Origin: Janthinobacterium rivuli
GTDB lineage: Bacteria; Pseudomonadota; Gammaproteobacteria; Burkholderiales; Burkholderiaceae_D
Assembly (NCBI RefSeq): GCF_029690045.1
Contig: NZ_CP121464.1
Coordinates: forward strand, 2,232,001-2,296,000
Direction of reading: 5' to 3'
Length of the DNA stretch: 64,000 nt
Part shown: positions 42,581 through 52,048 of the stretch, in pieces
How positions within the stretch are numbered: the stretch's first letter is position 1
How the letters are laid out: every line of letters starts with the position of its first letter
Notes under the pieces: model-generated
Seen by the model: only the letters and a program-made list of their open reading frames with translations
What the model was told of the DNA's origin: nothing
The model's database searches: none
Position numbers and translations under genes: made by a program

Positions 42581-44215
42581 ATGAGCACATCTCCCATTCC
42601 TGACCCCATCGCCATCGGTGTGGCCGCCGGCTGGAACGTCACGGACGCCAGTACATTGAGCGCCGACCGCAGCTTCGAGGCCGATGTCGTCGTCATCGGC
42701 AGCGGCGCCGGCGGCGGCGTGACGGCGGAAATCCTCGCGCTGGCCGGCTTGAAAGTGCTGATCGTCGAGGAGGGCGGCCTGAAGTCCTCGCAAGACTTCA
42801 AGATGCGCGAAGCGCAGGCTTATCCTGCCCTGTACCAGGAATCGGCCGCCCGCAAGACGCGCGACAAGGCGATCAATATCCTGCAGGGGCGCACCGTCGG
42901 CGGTTCGACCACCGTCAACTGGACGTCGAGCTTCCGCACGCCGCCCGGCACCCTCGAATACTGGCGCAAGCATTTCGGCTTGTCCGGCTATGGCGTCGAT
43001 GCCATGGCGCCGTGGTTCGCCATGATGGAAAAGCGCCTGCACGTGAGCGACTGGGCCGCGCCGCCGAATGAAAACAACGACTTGTTACGCCGTGGCGCGC
43101 AGGCGCTGGGCATACCCACGGCCGCCATCCGGCGCAACGTGAACGGTTGCTGGAACCTCGGCTACTGCGGCATGGGCTGCCCGACCAACGCCAAGCAGTC
43201 GATGCTGGTGACGACGATCCCGTCGGCGCTGGCGCTGGGCGCGGGCCTGCTCGTGCATGCGCGCGCCGAGCGCTTTACCTTCAAGGGCGAGCGCGTCGAC
43301 AGCTTGCAGGTGACGGCGCTCGACGCCGCCGGGCAAGTGCCGACGGGCGTGCGCCTGACGCTGCGCGCCAAGCACTTTGTGCTGGCCGGCGGCGCCATCA
43401 ACTCGCCGGCGCTGCTGTTGCGCTCGCAGGCGCCCGACCCGCACGGCTTGCTGGGCCGGCGCACCTTTTTGCATCCGACGGTGGTCTCGGCGGGTCTGTT
43501 CCCGCAGAGGGTCGACGCCTATGCGGGCGCGCCGCAGACGATTTATTCCGACCATTTCCTGCATACGGCGCCCATCGATGGCCCCATCGGCTACAAGCTC
43601 GAAGCGCCGCCGTTGCACCCGCTGCTGATGGCCACCACCATGGGCGGTTTCGGCGATGAACATGCGCGCACGATGCGCGAATTCCCCCATGCGCACGCCT
43701 TGCTGGCCCTGCTGCGCGACGGTTTTCACCATGATGCGGCGGGCGGCAGCGTCTCCATCGACAGCTTCGGCGCGCCCGTGCTCGACTATCCGCTCACGCC
43801 GTTTATCTGGGATGGCGTGCGGCGTGCGCTGCTGTCGATGGCGGAAATCCAGTTCGCGGCTGGCGCCAGGAGCGTCTATCCCGTGCACGAAATGGCCAGC
43901 CACTACACGAGCTGGGCGCAGGCGAAACAGGCCATCGGCGATTTGCCGATGAAGGCCTTGCTGGCGCGCGTGGTGTCGGCCCACGTGATGGGCGGCTGCA
44001 CCATGTCGGACGATGTGCGCCTGGGCGTGACGGCGAGCGATGGCCGCTATCACGGCGTGCGCAACCTGTCCGTGCACGACGGCTCGCTGTTCCCCACCTC
44101 GATAGGCGCCAATCCGCAGCTGACGATTTACGCGCTGGCCGCGCGCCTGGCCAGCGGCCTGGCGCAAGCGCTGACGGGCAAGCCGGCGCCCGTGCCCGTT
44201 CCGGCGACGGCATGA
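42581..44215 (+). CDS. GMC-family FAD oxidoreductase (membrane dehydrogenase catalytic subunit)
   Basis: A 544-residue flavoprotein. FAD-binding VVVIGSGAGGGVTAEILALA (about residues 36-55), then RTVGGSTTVNWTSSFRTP, and a C-terminal catalytic region (SAHVMGGCTMSDD ... NLSVHDGSLFPTSIGANPQL). A Cys cluster CWNLGYCGMGC near residue 190 is characteristic of this subgroup. It probably oxidises a sugar or alcohol; the donor is unknown. It is coupled to the Tat-signal subunit upstream and overlaps the lipase gene by four bases. The expected cytochrome c subunit is not in this operon; a triheme-type cytochrome is at 58941-60215. Confidence 0.9.
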   Translation: MSTSPIPDPIAIGVAAGWNVTDASTLSADRSFEADVVVIGSGAGGGVTAEILALAGLKVLIVEEGGLKSSQDFKMREAQAYPALYQESAARKTRDKAINILQGRTVGGSTTVNWTSSFRTPPGTLEYWRKHFGLSGYGVDAMAPWFAMMEKRLHVSDWAAPPNENNDLLRRGAQALGIPTAAIRRNVNGCWNLGYCGMGCPTNAKQSMLVTTIPSALALGAGLLVHARAERFTFKGERVDSLQVTALDAAGQVPTGVRLTLRAKHFVLAGGAINSPALLLRSQAPDPHGLLGRRTFLHPTVVSAGLFPQRVDAYAGAPQTIYSDHFLHTAPIDGPIGYKLEAPPLHPLLMATTMGGFGDEHARTMREFPHAHALLALLRDGFHHDAAGGSVSIDSFGAPVLDYPLTPFIWDGVRRALLSMAEIQFAAGARSVYPVHEMASHYTSWAQAKQAIGDLPMKALLARVVSAHVMGGCTMSDDVRLGVTASDGRYHGVRNLSVHDGSLFPTSIGANPQLTIYALAARLASGLAQALTGKPAPVPVPATA

Positions 44216-45168
44216 TCGCGCGCATCCTCAAGTGGCTGATGCTGCTGCAAGTGCTGGCCGTGCTGGGCGTGGCTTACCTGGCCATGCACGCGTGGGGCGT
44301 CGCGTCGCCGCTGCTGGCCGTGCTGCTGGCGCTGGCCACGCTGCTGGCCGTGCGCGCGCTGGTCGTCGCGCGCAACTTTTGGGAAAGCCGGCGCCTGGGC
44401 AGCCCCGTGCCGCCTGAATACCAGCTGGGCGCCATGGGCGCCGCGCGCCTGTTTTCCGGCGAACTGCGCGCCACCCTGTGGACGTCGTCGTGGGGCATGC
44501 TGCGTCCGCGCCTGCATGCGGCCGACAGCATCCCCGGCCAGGGCCTGCCGGTGCTGCTGGTGCACGGCTATGTGTGCAACGGCGGCTACTGGACAAAGCT
44601 GAGCGGGCAACTGGCACGGGCCGGTATCGTGCACAAGGCGATCGATCTGGAACCGATCAACGGCGACATCGAGGCGTTCGTGCCGCAGGTCGAGCAAGCC
44701 ATCACCGAGCTGTGCACCCGCACGGGCAGCGACCGCGTGATTCTTGTCGCCCACAGCATGGGTGGCCTGGTGGCGCGCGCCTGGCTGCGCCGGCATGGCG
44801 CGGCCCGCGTGGCCCGCATCATCACCATCGGCACGCCGCACCACGGCACGGCGCTGGCCAACCTGGCGGCGGGGACGAATGCGCGGCAGATGAGCCGTAT
44901 CGATGGCGCGCCGAGCGGCTGGCTGGCGCAACTGGCCGCCAGCGAGACGGCAGAGACGCGCGCCCTGATCACGTCGATCTATTCGCATCACGACAATATC
45001 GTCGCGCCGCAAGCGTCCGCACAGCTGCCCGGCGCGCGCAATCTCGCCTTCGGCGGCATCGGCCACGTGGCGCTGGCCAGCGATGCGCGCGTGCTGCGCC
45101 AGCTGCTGGAAGAAATCACTATCAAGAACGAAGTCGCCCAACCCCCATCTACTCCCCATTTTGCCTGA
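44212..45168 (+). CDS. Membrane-anchored alpha/beta hydrolase (triacylglycerol lipase-like)
   Basis: A 318-residue hydrolase. Two N-terminal hydrophobic helices (about 5-50), then an alpha/beta core: oxyanion segment LPVLLVHGYVCNGGYW, nucleophile elbow VAHSMGGLVAR, acid in YSHHDNIV and catalytic His in GGIGHVALAS. The sequence between is like secreted lipases (TIGTPHHGTALA). The start overlaps the stop of the GMC gene (ATGA), so the three genes form one operon. Whether the lipase and dehydrogenase act on linked substrates is unknown. Confidence 0.88.
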   Translation: MIARILKWLMLLQVLAVLGVAYLAMHAWGVASPLLAVLLALATLLAVRALVVARNFWESRRLGSPVPPEYQLGAMGAARLFSGELRATLWTSSWGMLRPRLHAADSIPGQGLPVLLVHGYVCNGGYWTKLSGQLARAGIVHKAIDLEPINGDIEAFVPQVEQAITELCTRTGSDRVILVAHSMGGLVARAWLRRHGAARVARIITIGTPHHGTALANLAAGTNARQMSRIDGAPSGWLAQLAASETAETRALITSIYSHHDNIVAPQASAQLPGARNLAFGGIGHVALASDARVLRQLLEEITIKNEVAQPPSTPHFA

Positions 45169-45470
45169 GTCCTGTTGTGTTTTGTCTGCATGGCAAGACT
45201 GTCTGTTTTGACTCTGCTGTTGCCCCTGTTTAACAACGCACGGGGCAGAAAATGCTGTTTTCCACTGGCGTACTGTATTAAGCTAACGTCAGAAGACAGC
45301 CGGCGAAAATTTTTTGCTGGGGCCGCTTGCGCCGTTCCGCCGGCATCTTGTGGACAGATATTTTTCTGGATGTATGGCAAGATGTTGTAGGATTGTTATG
45401 TAGATCGCGCAAACGGAAAGTTGAACGCAGGCAGAAAATGAGTCCATGCAGTTTTTATTGGGGGCGCTAA
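45169..45470. other. Intergenic region before the hybrid GGDEF-EAL gene
   Basis: About 300 bases without a gene. A sigma70-like promoter candidate is at 45208-45236. The second half is AT-richer than the surroundings (AAATTTTTTGCTGG; ATATTTTTCTGGATG). No hairpin terminator for the lipase operon is seen. Confidence 0.5.
45208..45236 (+). promoter_or_regulatory. Putative sigma70 promoter of the hybrid GGDEF-EAL gene
   Basis: TTGACT (45208-45213), 17-bp spacer, TAACAA (45231-45236). This implies a leader of about 230 bases. Visual match only. Confidence 0.35.
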
Positions 45471-48400
45471 TTGTCCGCACGTATCCTGATTATTGAAGAT
45501 AACGCCACCAATATGGAATTGATGGTGTATTTGCTGCGTGCCTTCGGGTACACGCCGCTGGCCGCCTATGACGGCGAAGAGGGCGTGCGCATGGCGCGCA
45601 GCGAACTGCCGGACTTGATCATTTGCGACGTGCATTTGCCCAAGCTCGATGGCTATGGCGTGGTGGCGGAGCTGAAGAAAGACCCGCAGCTGCGCACCAT
45701 CCCGGCCCTGGCCGTGACGGCGCTGGCCATGGTGGGCGACCGCGAGCGCCTGCTCGAAGCGGGCTTCAATGGCTACATCGGCAAGCCGATCGAGCCCGAC
45801 CTGTTCGTCGCGGAGCTGGAGTCTTTTTTACCCGGGGCGCCGTCGACGCCAGTTAAAAACGACATAGCCACCATCCTCATCGTCGATGATCATGTGCTGA
45901 ACCGCGAGTTCCTGACCGCGCTGCTGGGCTACGGCGGCCACCGCCTGCTGGAAGCGGCGAATGGCGCCGACGCGCTGGAAATATTGCGTACCGAGCGGCC
46001 GGACCTGATCATTTCCGACATCCTCATGCCGAACATGGACGGCTACGAATTCGTCACGCGCGTGCATGCCGATCCCGCGCTGACCGAGGTGCCCATCATC
46101 TTTTATACGGCCACCTACCGCGAGCAGGAAGCGATCCTGCTGGCGCAGGCGTGCGGCGTGCGCTGGGTGCTGCCCAAACCGTCCGATCCCGAGGTCATCG
46201 TGCGCACCGTCAACGAGGCGCTGGGGCTGATGCCGGCAGCGGCCCAGGTGCCGGCGGCGCCGGGCGCGGGCGGCGGTGAGGCCCCTCCCGCCACGGGCAA
46301 GCTGGCCGGCATCGAGCACCAGGTCAGCGGCTATCTCGATGAACTCGAATCGAGCAGCCAGCAGATTTCGCAGCTGGCCAGCCAGCGCGAGGGCCAGGCC
46401 GCCATTCCCGAAGACCTGGGCGTCATGACGGAGCGCCTGTCGCGCTCGCTGTCGAGCCTGCAGGCGGTGAGCCTGCGCCTGACGGCCCTGATCGAGCTGG
46501 GCATCGAACTGGGCGCCGAACGCGATCCGCGCGCCCTGATCGAGGCGGGTTGCAAGGTGGCGCAGAATATCTGCGTCTCCAGGTACGCCTGCATCGGCGT
46601 GCTGGAAGAGGGCGCCGAAAAACTCAGCTATTTTTCCTCGTGCGGCGCCGAGAAAAACCTCGAGCGCATCGCCAGCGCGCCGCGCACGGGCATTTTGAAC
46701 CGCTTGCTGGAACAGCGCCAGCCCTACCGGGTCAATGGCTTGAAGGGTGATCCCGGCGCGCTGGGCCTGCCCGACACGCACCCGCCCGTGCATTCCTTCC
46801 TGGGCGTGGCCATCGCTTCGCGCGAGCGCAGCCACGGCTGGCTGTACCTGGTCGACAAGCTGGGGGCGAATGAATTTTCCGAAGTCGACGAGCGGGTCGC
46901 CGCCACGGTGGCGGCGCAGATCGCCGTCGCCTATGACAACCTGCTGCTGTACGACGAAATCAAGCGCCACCACGAGCAGCTGACCCTGGACATGGCGGCG
47001 CGCATCCGCCTCGATGAAGACTTGCGCCGCTTCCGTCTGGCGATGGATGCCACGGCCGACGCGATTTTCCTCGTCGACCGCGCCGGCATGTGCTTCGTCG
47101 ACGTCAACCAGACGGCTTGCCGCATGCTCGGTTTCGAGCGCGAGGATTTCCTGCGCGTGGGGCCGGGCCGCGCGCACGAGGGAGAATCCCAGCTGGAAGA
47201 GCTGTACAACAAGCTGCTGGCCGGCGACCAGGGCGGGCCGATGGCGGAATTGCAGCTGCAGCGCAAGGACGGCTCGCCCCTGTCGGTGGAAGTGCAGCGG
47301 CGCACCCTGCGCTCGGGCCAGAGCTGGATCCTGGTGGCCGTGGCGCGCGACATCACCGAGCGCAAGGATGCCGAGCAGCGCCTGATGAAGCTGGCCCATT
47401 TCGACACCTTGACGGGTTTGCCGAACCGCAGCCAGTTCTACGCCTCGCTGACCCATTCGCTGTCGCAGGCGGCCGAGCACCAATGGGCCGTGGCCGTGCT
47501 GTTCATGGATATCGACCGCTTCAAGAATATCAACGATACGCTGGGCCACACCATCGGCGACGACCTGCTGCGTCAGTTTTCCAGCCGCCTCGTCGATTGC
47601 CTGCGCGTGCGCGACACCATTGGCCGCTTCGGCGGCGATGAATTTGCCACCATCCTGGTGCTGCCCGACGGCGCCCAGCATGCGGTGGGCGTGGTCGACA
47701 AGATCCGCGAAGCGATGCGCAAGCCCTTCGATTTGCAGGGCCATGAAGTGACGGTGACGGTCAGCATCGGCATTTCCGTGTACCCGGACGACGGCGTCGA
47801 TGCGGACACCCTGATTCAATATGCCGACACGGCCATGTACCGCGCCAAGGAAGCGGGCCGCGACGCCTTCCGCTTCTTCACGGCGGAAATGAATGCGCAG
47901 TCGATGGCGCGGCTGGACATGGAAAATGCCCTGCGGCGCGCCATCGACAACGAGGAATTCGTGCTGTTCTTCCAGCCCAAGGTGAACATCATCTCGGGGC
48001 GCATCAGCGGCGCCGAGGCGCTGATACGCTGGCGCCGCCCTGGCCACGGCATGGTCTCGCCGGCCCTGTTCATCCCCCTGCTGGAAGAAACGGGTCTCAT
48101 CGTGCGCGTCGGTAACTGGGTGCTCGACGAAGCGTGCCGGAAGATCAGCGAGTGGGGCGCCAGCAGCATCGGGCCCGTGCACCTGTCGGTCAACGTGTCG
48201 GGCATCCAGTTTTTCGTCGGCGGCCTGGAAGAGGAGGTGCTCAAGGCGATCCGCAAATACGATATCGCGCCCGAACTGCTGGAGCTGGAGCTGACGGAAA
48301 GCTCGCTCATGTCGAACGCCGAGGAAACCATCGCCGTGCTGCGCAACCTGAAGGCGCTGGGCATCCAGATTTCCATCGACGATTTCGGCACCGGCTATTC

Positions 48401-49109
48401 CAGCCTGGCTTACCTGAAGCGCTTCCCCATCGACAAGCTGAAGATCGATATCGCCTTCGTGCGCGAAGTGACCAGCAATCCGGACGACGCGGCCATCGTG
48501 CTGGCCATCATCAGCATGGCGCACAGCATGAAGCTGGAAGTGATCGCCGAAGGCGTGGAAAACGATGCGCAGCTGGCCTATCTGCGGCGCCACGGCTGCG
48601 ACGAGATGCAGGGCTATTATTTCAGCCGCCCCGTGCCGCACGAGGAATTCGAGCAGATGCTGATGAAAGGCCAGCTGCTGCAGGCGCCCGAGGATGCAGG
48701 CAGCGAAGAACAGCAAACCTTGCTGATCGTCGACGACGACGTCTTCATGCTCGACGTGCTCAGCGACTTCCTGGCGCAGGACGGCTACCGCATCCTGACG
48801 GCGCAGACGGCCGCCGAGGGCTTCGACATCCTGGCGCGCCACAAGGTGCAGGTGATCCTGTGCGACCAGTGCATGCCGCTCATGAGCGGCACCGAATTCA
48901 TGGAGCGGGTCAAGCACCTGTGCCCCGACACCTTCCGCATCATGCTCTCGGCCTTTGCCGACCTGACGCCCATCATGGCGGCCATCAACCGCGGCGCCGT
49001 CGACCGCTTCTACACCAAGCCGTGGAAAGGCGCCGTGCTGCGCGAGAATATCCGCGAAGGCTTCCGCCTGCACAAGCTGCTGCACGGCCAGGTGAAAGCG
49101 GCGGCATAG
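45471..49109 (+). CDS. Hybrid c-di-GMP enzyme: REC-REC-GAF-PAS-GGDEF-EAL-REC
   Basis: A 1212-residue cytoplasmic protein. Receiver 1 (Asp53), receiver 2 (about 132-245, Asp183), GAF (about 345-490), PAS (about 515-635), GGDEF (GGDEF at 721-725, with an RVRD inhibitory-site motif five residues before it), EAL (EAL at 849-851, with later DDFGTGYSS and AEGVEN) and a third receiver (about 1080-1205, Asp1132 in CDQCMP, KPW near its end). Both catalytic motifs are intact, so it could make and break c-di-GMP. The third receiver is of the RpfG type. Start is TTG at 45471: GGGGG lies seven to eleven bases before it and the receiver begins at once. No partner kinase is adjacent. Confidence 0.93.
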   Translation: MSARILIIEDNATNMELMVYLLRAFGYTPLAAYDGEEGVRMARSELPDLIICDVHLPKLDGYGVVAELKKDPQLRTIPALAVTALAMVGDRERLLEAGFNGYIGKPIEPDLFVAELESFLPGAPSTPVKNDIATILIVDDHVLNREFLTALLGYGGHRLLEAANGADALEILRTERPDLIISDILMPNMDGYEFVTRVHADPALTEVPIIFYTATYREQEAILLAQACGVRWVLPKPSDPEVIVRTVNEALGLMPAAAQVPAAPGAGGGEAPPATGKLAGIEHQVSGYLDELESSSQQISQLASQREGQAAIPEDLGVMTERLSRSLSSLQAVSLRLTALIELGIELGAERDPRALIEAGCKVAQNICVSRYACIGVLEEGAEKLSYFSSCGAEKNLERIASAPRTGILNRLLEQRQPYRVNGLKGDPGALGLPDTHPPVHSFLGVAIASRERSHGWLYLVDKLGANEFSEVDERVAATVAAQIAVAYDNLLLYDEIKRHHEQLTLDMAARIRLDEDLRRFRLAMDATADAIFLVDRAGMCFVDVNQTACRMLGFEREDFLRVGPGRAHEGESQLEELYNKLLAGDQGGPMAELQLQRKDGSPLSVEVQRRTLRSGQSWILVAVARDITERKDAEQRLMKLAHFDTLTGLPNRSQFYASLTHSLSQAAEHQWAVAVLFMDIDRFKNINDTLGHTIGDDLLRQFSSRLVDCLRVRDTIGRFGGDEFATILVLPDGAQHAVGVVDKIREAMRKPFDLQGHEVTVTVSIGISVYPDDGVDADTLIQYADTAMYRAKEAGRDAFRFFTAEMNAQSMARLDMENALRRAIDNEEFVLFFQPKVNIISGRISGAEALIRWRRPGHGMVSPALFIPLLEETGLIVRVGNWVLDEACRKISEWGASSIGPVHLSVNVSGIQFFVGGLEEEVLKAIRKYDIAPELLELELTESSLMSNAEETIAVLRNLKALGIQISIDDFGTGYSSLAYLKRFPIDKLKIDIAFVREVTSNPDDAAIVLAIISMAHSMKLEVIAEGVENDAQLAYLRRHGCDEMQGYYFSRPVPHEEFEQMLMKGQLLQAPEDAGSEEQQTLLIVDDDVFMLDVLSDFLAQDGYRILTAQTAAEGFDILARHKVQVILCDQCMPLMSGTEFMERVKHLCPDTFRIMLSAFADLTPIMAAINRGAVDRFYTKPWKGAVLRENIREGFRLHKLLHGQVKAAA

Positions 49110-49260
49110 ACGCTCGCCCTGCCGCGCAACTGGCCGCCGCGTGCGCTGGCGCACCTTGCGCAGCCGTTTTCCATCGAATTAGACTCCCGTCTCTAGTTTT
49201 GCTCTCTAGAATAAAACGCATCCATGAGTGGCATGGCCTTTCACATGACGGGAGCTGGCG

Positions 49261-49866
49261 ATGGTGAAGAAATTGAAGGAACTGGCGGAAGACGCGGAAT
49301 TGGCGAACGCCGTGCGCTCGTCCGCGCAGCAGATCTGGCAAGCGGGCCTCGGCGCTTTCGCCAAGGCGCAGGAAGAAGGGGGGCGCGTGTTTTCCCGGCT
49401 GGTGAAAGAAGGCACGGAATTCCAGAAGCGCGCCGAAGACAAGGTGGCCGACGTCAGCGACAGCGTCGGCAAGCTGGCCGATGGCGTGGGCAAGCAGGCC
49501 AGCGGCTCCTGGGACAAGCTGGAACAGGTGTTTGAAGAGCGCGTCGCGCGCGCCCTGGCCGCCATCGGCGTGCCCACGCAACAGGATATTGCCGCGCTGC
49601 ATGCGCAGATCGACGCCTTGAGCCAGCAAGTGGCGGCGCTGTCGGCCAAGGCCGCGCCAGCGCCCAGGCCGAAGGCTGCAGCCAGGCCCGCCGTGAAGGC
49701 GGCGCCGAAAGCCGCACCAAAAACTGCGCTGAAAACCGCGCCCAAGGCGGCCGTCGCCAAGGCCCCGGCCAAGCCGGCGGCCAGGACCGCGCCGCGCGCC
49801 GCAGCCAGGCCAACGAGCAAGCCGGTGAGCAAACCGGCGGCGAAGAAAAAAGCGCCGGCCGCCTGA
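49261..49866 (+). CDS. Phasin family PHA granule protein with PhaF-like basic tail
   Basis: A 201-residue protein. Residues 1-100 are amphipathic helices of the phasin type (SSAQQIWQAGLGAFAKAQEE, then FSRLVKEGTEFQKRAEDKV), followed by a coiled coil (AALHAQIDALSQQVAALSAK). The last 70 residues are a histone-like Ala/Lys/Pro tail (KAAPKAAPKTALKTAPKAAV), as in PhaF, which tethers PHA granules to DNA and helps share them at division. GGGAGCTGGCG precedes the ATG. A terminator follows at 49886. Confidence 0.9.
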   Translation: MVKKLKELAEDAELANAVRSSAQQIWQAGLGAFAKAQEEGGRVFSRLVKEGTEFQKRAEDKVADVSDSVGKLADGVGKQASGSWDKLEQVFEERVARALAAIGVPTQQDIAALHAQIDALSQQVAALSAKAAPAPRPKAAARPAVKAAPKAAPKTALKTAPKAAVAKAPAKPAARTAPRAAARPTSKPVSKPAAKKKAPAA

Positions 49867-49885
49867 GCCGGCGCCGCATCCCTCC

Positions 49886-49908
49886 AGCCTGCGCGAGCAG
49901 GCTTTTTC
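49886..49908 (+). terminator. Rho-independent terminator after the PhaF-like phasin gene
   Basis: AGCCTGC (49886-49892), GCGA loop, GCAGGCT (49897-49903), then TTTTC. Good stem and T-run. Confidence 0.85.
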
Positions 49909-50004
49909 TTGCCCGCGTTTTTCGCCCGCGCCTGGGGGCGGAGTGTTTCATTACAGCTATCATAGGTGGTATGCTTGAGGCAGAACACAGAGAGATTGCC
50001 CGCC

Positions 50005-50676
50005 ATGCTACAAAAAGCACCACGCCGTACCCGCGAACGCATCCTGGAGTTGTCGCTGCGCCTGTTCAATGAGTTTGGTGAGCCGAATATCACGACGACC
50101 GTGATTGCGGAAGAGATGAACATTTCGCCCGGCAACCTGTATTACCACTTCCGTAACAAGGACGACATCGTCAACTCGATCTTCGTTCAGTTCGAGGCGG
50201 AAATCGAACGCATCCTGACCGTGCCCGACGGGCGCCGTTCGAATATCGAGGACGTCTGGCTGTATTTGCACCTGATGTTCGAACTGATCTGGCGTTACCG
50301 TTTTTTCTATCGCGACCTCAACGATTTGCTGTCGCGCAACCGCAAGCTGGAATTGCATTTCAAGCTGATCCTGGCGCACAAGATCAAGGTGGCCACGCAG
50401 CTGTGCGAAGACTTGCGCAGCGAACAGTCGCTGGAAGCTTCGGATATGGAAGTGGCCGCGATGGCGACGAATATGGTGGTTGTTGCCACCTACTGGCTGT
50501 CGTACGAGTATGTGCGCAATCCACGCAAGTACAGCGAGCAGCAATCGATGTCCGATGCGCTGGCGCGCGGCTGCTACCAGGTGCTGTCCCTGATCGGGCC
50601 GTATTTGCGCAATGAAACGCATTTGCTGTTTCGCAAACTGTCGGAAGAGTATGTGACCAAACTCAAGAACGACTGA
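50005..50676 (+). CDS. TetR-family transcriptional regulator
   Basis: A 223-residue regulator. Helix-turn-helix at about residues 8-55 (RERILELSLRLFNEFGEPNI, then MNISPGNLYYHFRNKDDIV). The ligand domain contains a WRYRFFYRDLNDLLSRNRKL segment typical of the subgroup found next to PHA or fatty-acid genes. ATG 50005 fits the family start. The gene is co-oriented with the phasin before it and the TPR gene after it; either may be a target. Confidence 0.9.
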   Translation: MLQKAPRRTRERILELSLRLFNEFGEPNITTTVIAEEMNISPGNLYYHFRNKDDIVNSIFVQFEAEIERILTVPDGRRSNIEDVWLYLHLMFELIWRYRFFYRDLNDLLSRNRKLELHFKLILAHKIKVATQLCEDLRSEQSLEASDMEVAAMATNMVVVATYWLSYEYVRNPRKYSEQQSMSDALARGCYQVLSLIGPYLRNETHLLFRKLSEEYVTKLKND

Positions 50677-50717
50677 CGCGGCTGCTGGCGCCCCGTCGTC
50701 CATTACAGGAGAGATAT

Positions 50718-51491
50718 ATGGCTTGGAAACAATTCCCCTATCCAGACGAAGCATATGTCTACACGCCGCAAACCCTGGAAGCGGCCTGGGCGCGCCTGCA
50801 TGCGGGCGACGTGGAACCGTTTCCCACCCACCCTGCGCTGGTGCAAGCCTGGCTGGCCTTCCATGCGGGCGACTTCGAACGCGCCGTGAAGCTGGGCCTG
50901 GCTGTCGGCGTACCCGGCTATGCGGTGGCGCACAAGGCGACCTGCATCTACGCCACGCACCTGGAAGTGGACGACAGCCGCAAACTCGACATGTACGAGG
51001 AGGTCGCCGAGCGCTGCGAGCGCCAGCAGAGCGAGCAGCCGGACAATCCGGCCGGCTATTACTGGCATGCCTACAGCCTGGGCCGCTATGCGCTGGGCAC
51101 GTCCGTCGTCAAGGCGCTGGCACAGGGCATGGGCGCGCGCGTGCGCAACAGCCTGGACCGCACGATGACTGTAGCGCCCATGCATGCGGAAGCGCATATC
51201 GCGTTTGGGATTTATCATACGGAAATTATCGACAAGGTCGGCGCCATGATCGGCGGCCTGACTTACGGCGCCAACAAGGAAGACGGCTATCAGCACTTCA
51301 AGACGGCGCTGGCCCTGACGCCGTATTCGGCGCTGGCGCACAGCGAATACGCGCGCGCCTTGAACATGCTCGACGGAAAGAAAAAGCTGGCGGAAGCGCT
51401 GGCACTGTATGAAAAGGCGGCCGAGTGCGTGGCACTGGACGCCAAGGAACGCCTCGAGGTCGAGGCGGCGATCGATGAATTGAAAGGGTAG
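50718..51491 (+). CDS. TPR-like hypothetical protein
   Basis: A 257-residue, soluble, mostly helical protein. Tandem helix pairs with TPR-like spacing are visible (ALVQAWLAFHAGDFERAVKL; AHSEYARALNMLDGKKKLAE; ALALYEKAAECVALDAKERL). There is no signal peptide. AGGAGAGATAT precedes the ATG. It is eight bases before the LOG gene, so the two are probably co-transcribed. Function unknown; such proteins are scaffolds. Confidence 0.75.
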   Translation: MAWKQFPYPDEAYVYTPQTLEAAWARLHAGDVEPFPTHPALVQAWLAFHAGDFERAVKLGLAVGVPGYAVAHKATCIYATHLEVDDSRKLDMYEEVAERCERQQSEQPDNPAGYYWHAYSLGRYALGTSVVKALAQGMGARVRNSLDRTMTVAPMHAEAHIAFGIYHTEIIDKVGAMIGGLTYGANKEDGYQHFKTALALTPYSALAHSEYARALNMLDGKKKLAEALALYEKAAECVALDAKERLEVEAAIDELKG

Positions 51492-51499
51492 GGATTACT

Positions 51500-52048
51500 G
51501 TGATCAAGGCTTTATGTGTGTACTGCGGCGCCAATGCGGGCGTCTCGCCGGACTATGCCGTGGCGGCGCGCGAACTGGCGCGCGTGCTGGTGGCGGAAAA
51601 TATCTCGCTTGTGTATGGCGGCGGCAAGGTGGGTTTGATGGGCGTGATCGCCGATGAAGTGCTGCGCCTGGGCGGCGAGGTGACGGGCGTGATCCCCACC
51701 CAGCTGGTCGAGCGCGAAGTGGGCCATACGGGCTTGACGCGCCAGTTCATCGTGAAGGACATGCATGAGCGCAAGGCGATGATGGCCAGCCTGTCCGACG
51801 CCTTCATCGCCATGCCTGGCGGCTATGGCACCCTGGAAGAACTGTTCGAGATGCTCACCTGGGCCCAGCTGGGCTTGCACGCCAAGCCCATCGGCTTGCT
51901 CAATGTCGACCGTTTTTATGACGGCTTGATCGCCTTCGTGCAAAACGGCAAGGAGCAGGGTTTTATTCGCCCGCAGCACGCGGCCTTCCTGAATGCCGAT
52001 GCCGACCCTGCGACCTTGGTGCAGCGCCTGAAAGATTGTGCGCCGTAA
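51500..52048 (+). CDS. LOG-family nucleotide phosphoribohydrolase
   Basis: A 182-residue protein of the Lonely Guy family: VYCGANAGVSPDYA, SLVYGGGKVGLMG (nucleotide loop), and the signature PGGYGTLEELFE. LOG enzymes cleave ribose-5-phosphate from AMP-type or cytokinin nucleotides; in most bacteria the physiological role is purine nucleotide handling. The start is GTG at 51500 with GTAGGGATT before it. A strong terminator follows. Confidence 0.92.
   Translation: MIKALCVYCGANAGVSPDYAVAARELARVLVAENISLVYGGGKVGLMGVIADEVLRLGGEVTGVIPTQLVEREVGHTGLTRQFIVKDMHERKAMMASLSDAFIAMPGGYGTLEELFEMLTWAQLGLHAKPIGLLNVDRFYDGLIAFVQNGKEQGFIRPQHAAFLNADADPATLVQRLKDCAP

Noticed and set aside
45828..49154. An 1108-codon open frame on the minus strand
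   Set aside because: It is antisense to the hybrid GGDEF-EAL gene, rich in His/Gln/Arg/Ala as expected for the shadow of GC-rich coding DNA, and has no domain or ribosome-binding site.
49175..49212. Possible terminator after the hybrid GGDEF-EAL gene
   Set aside because: The arms around TAGACTCCCGTCTCTAG pair only with bulges and the T-run is short; support is too weak to list it.
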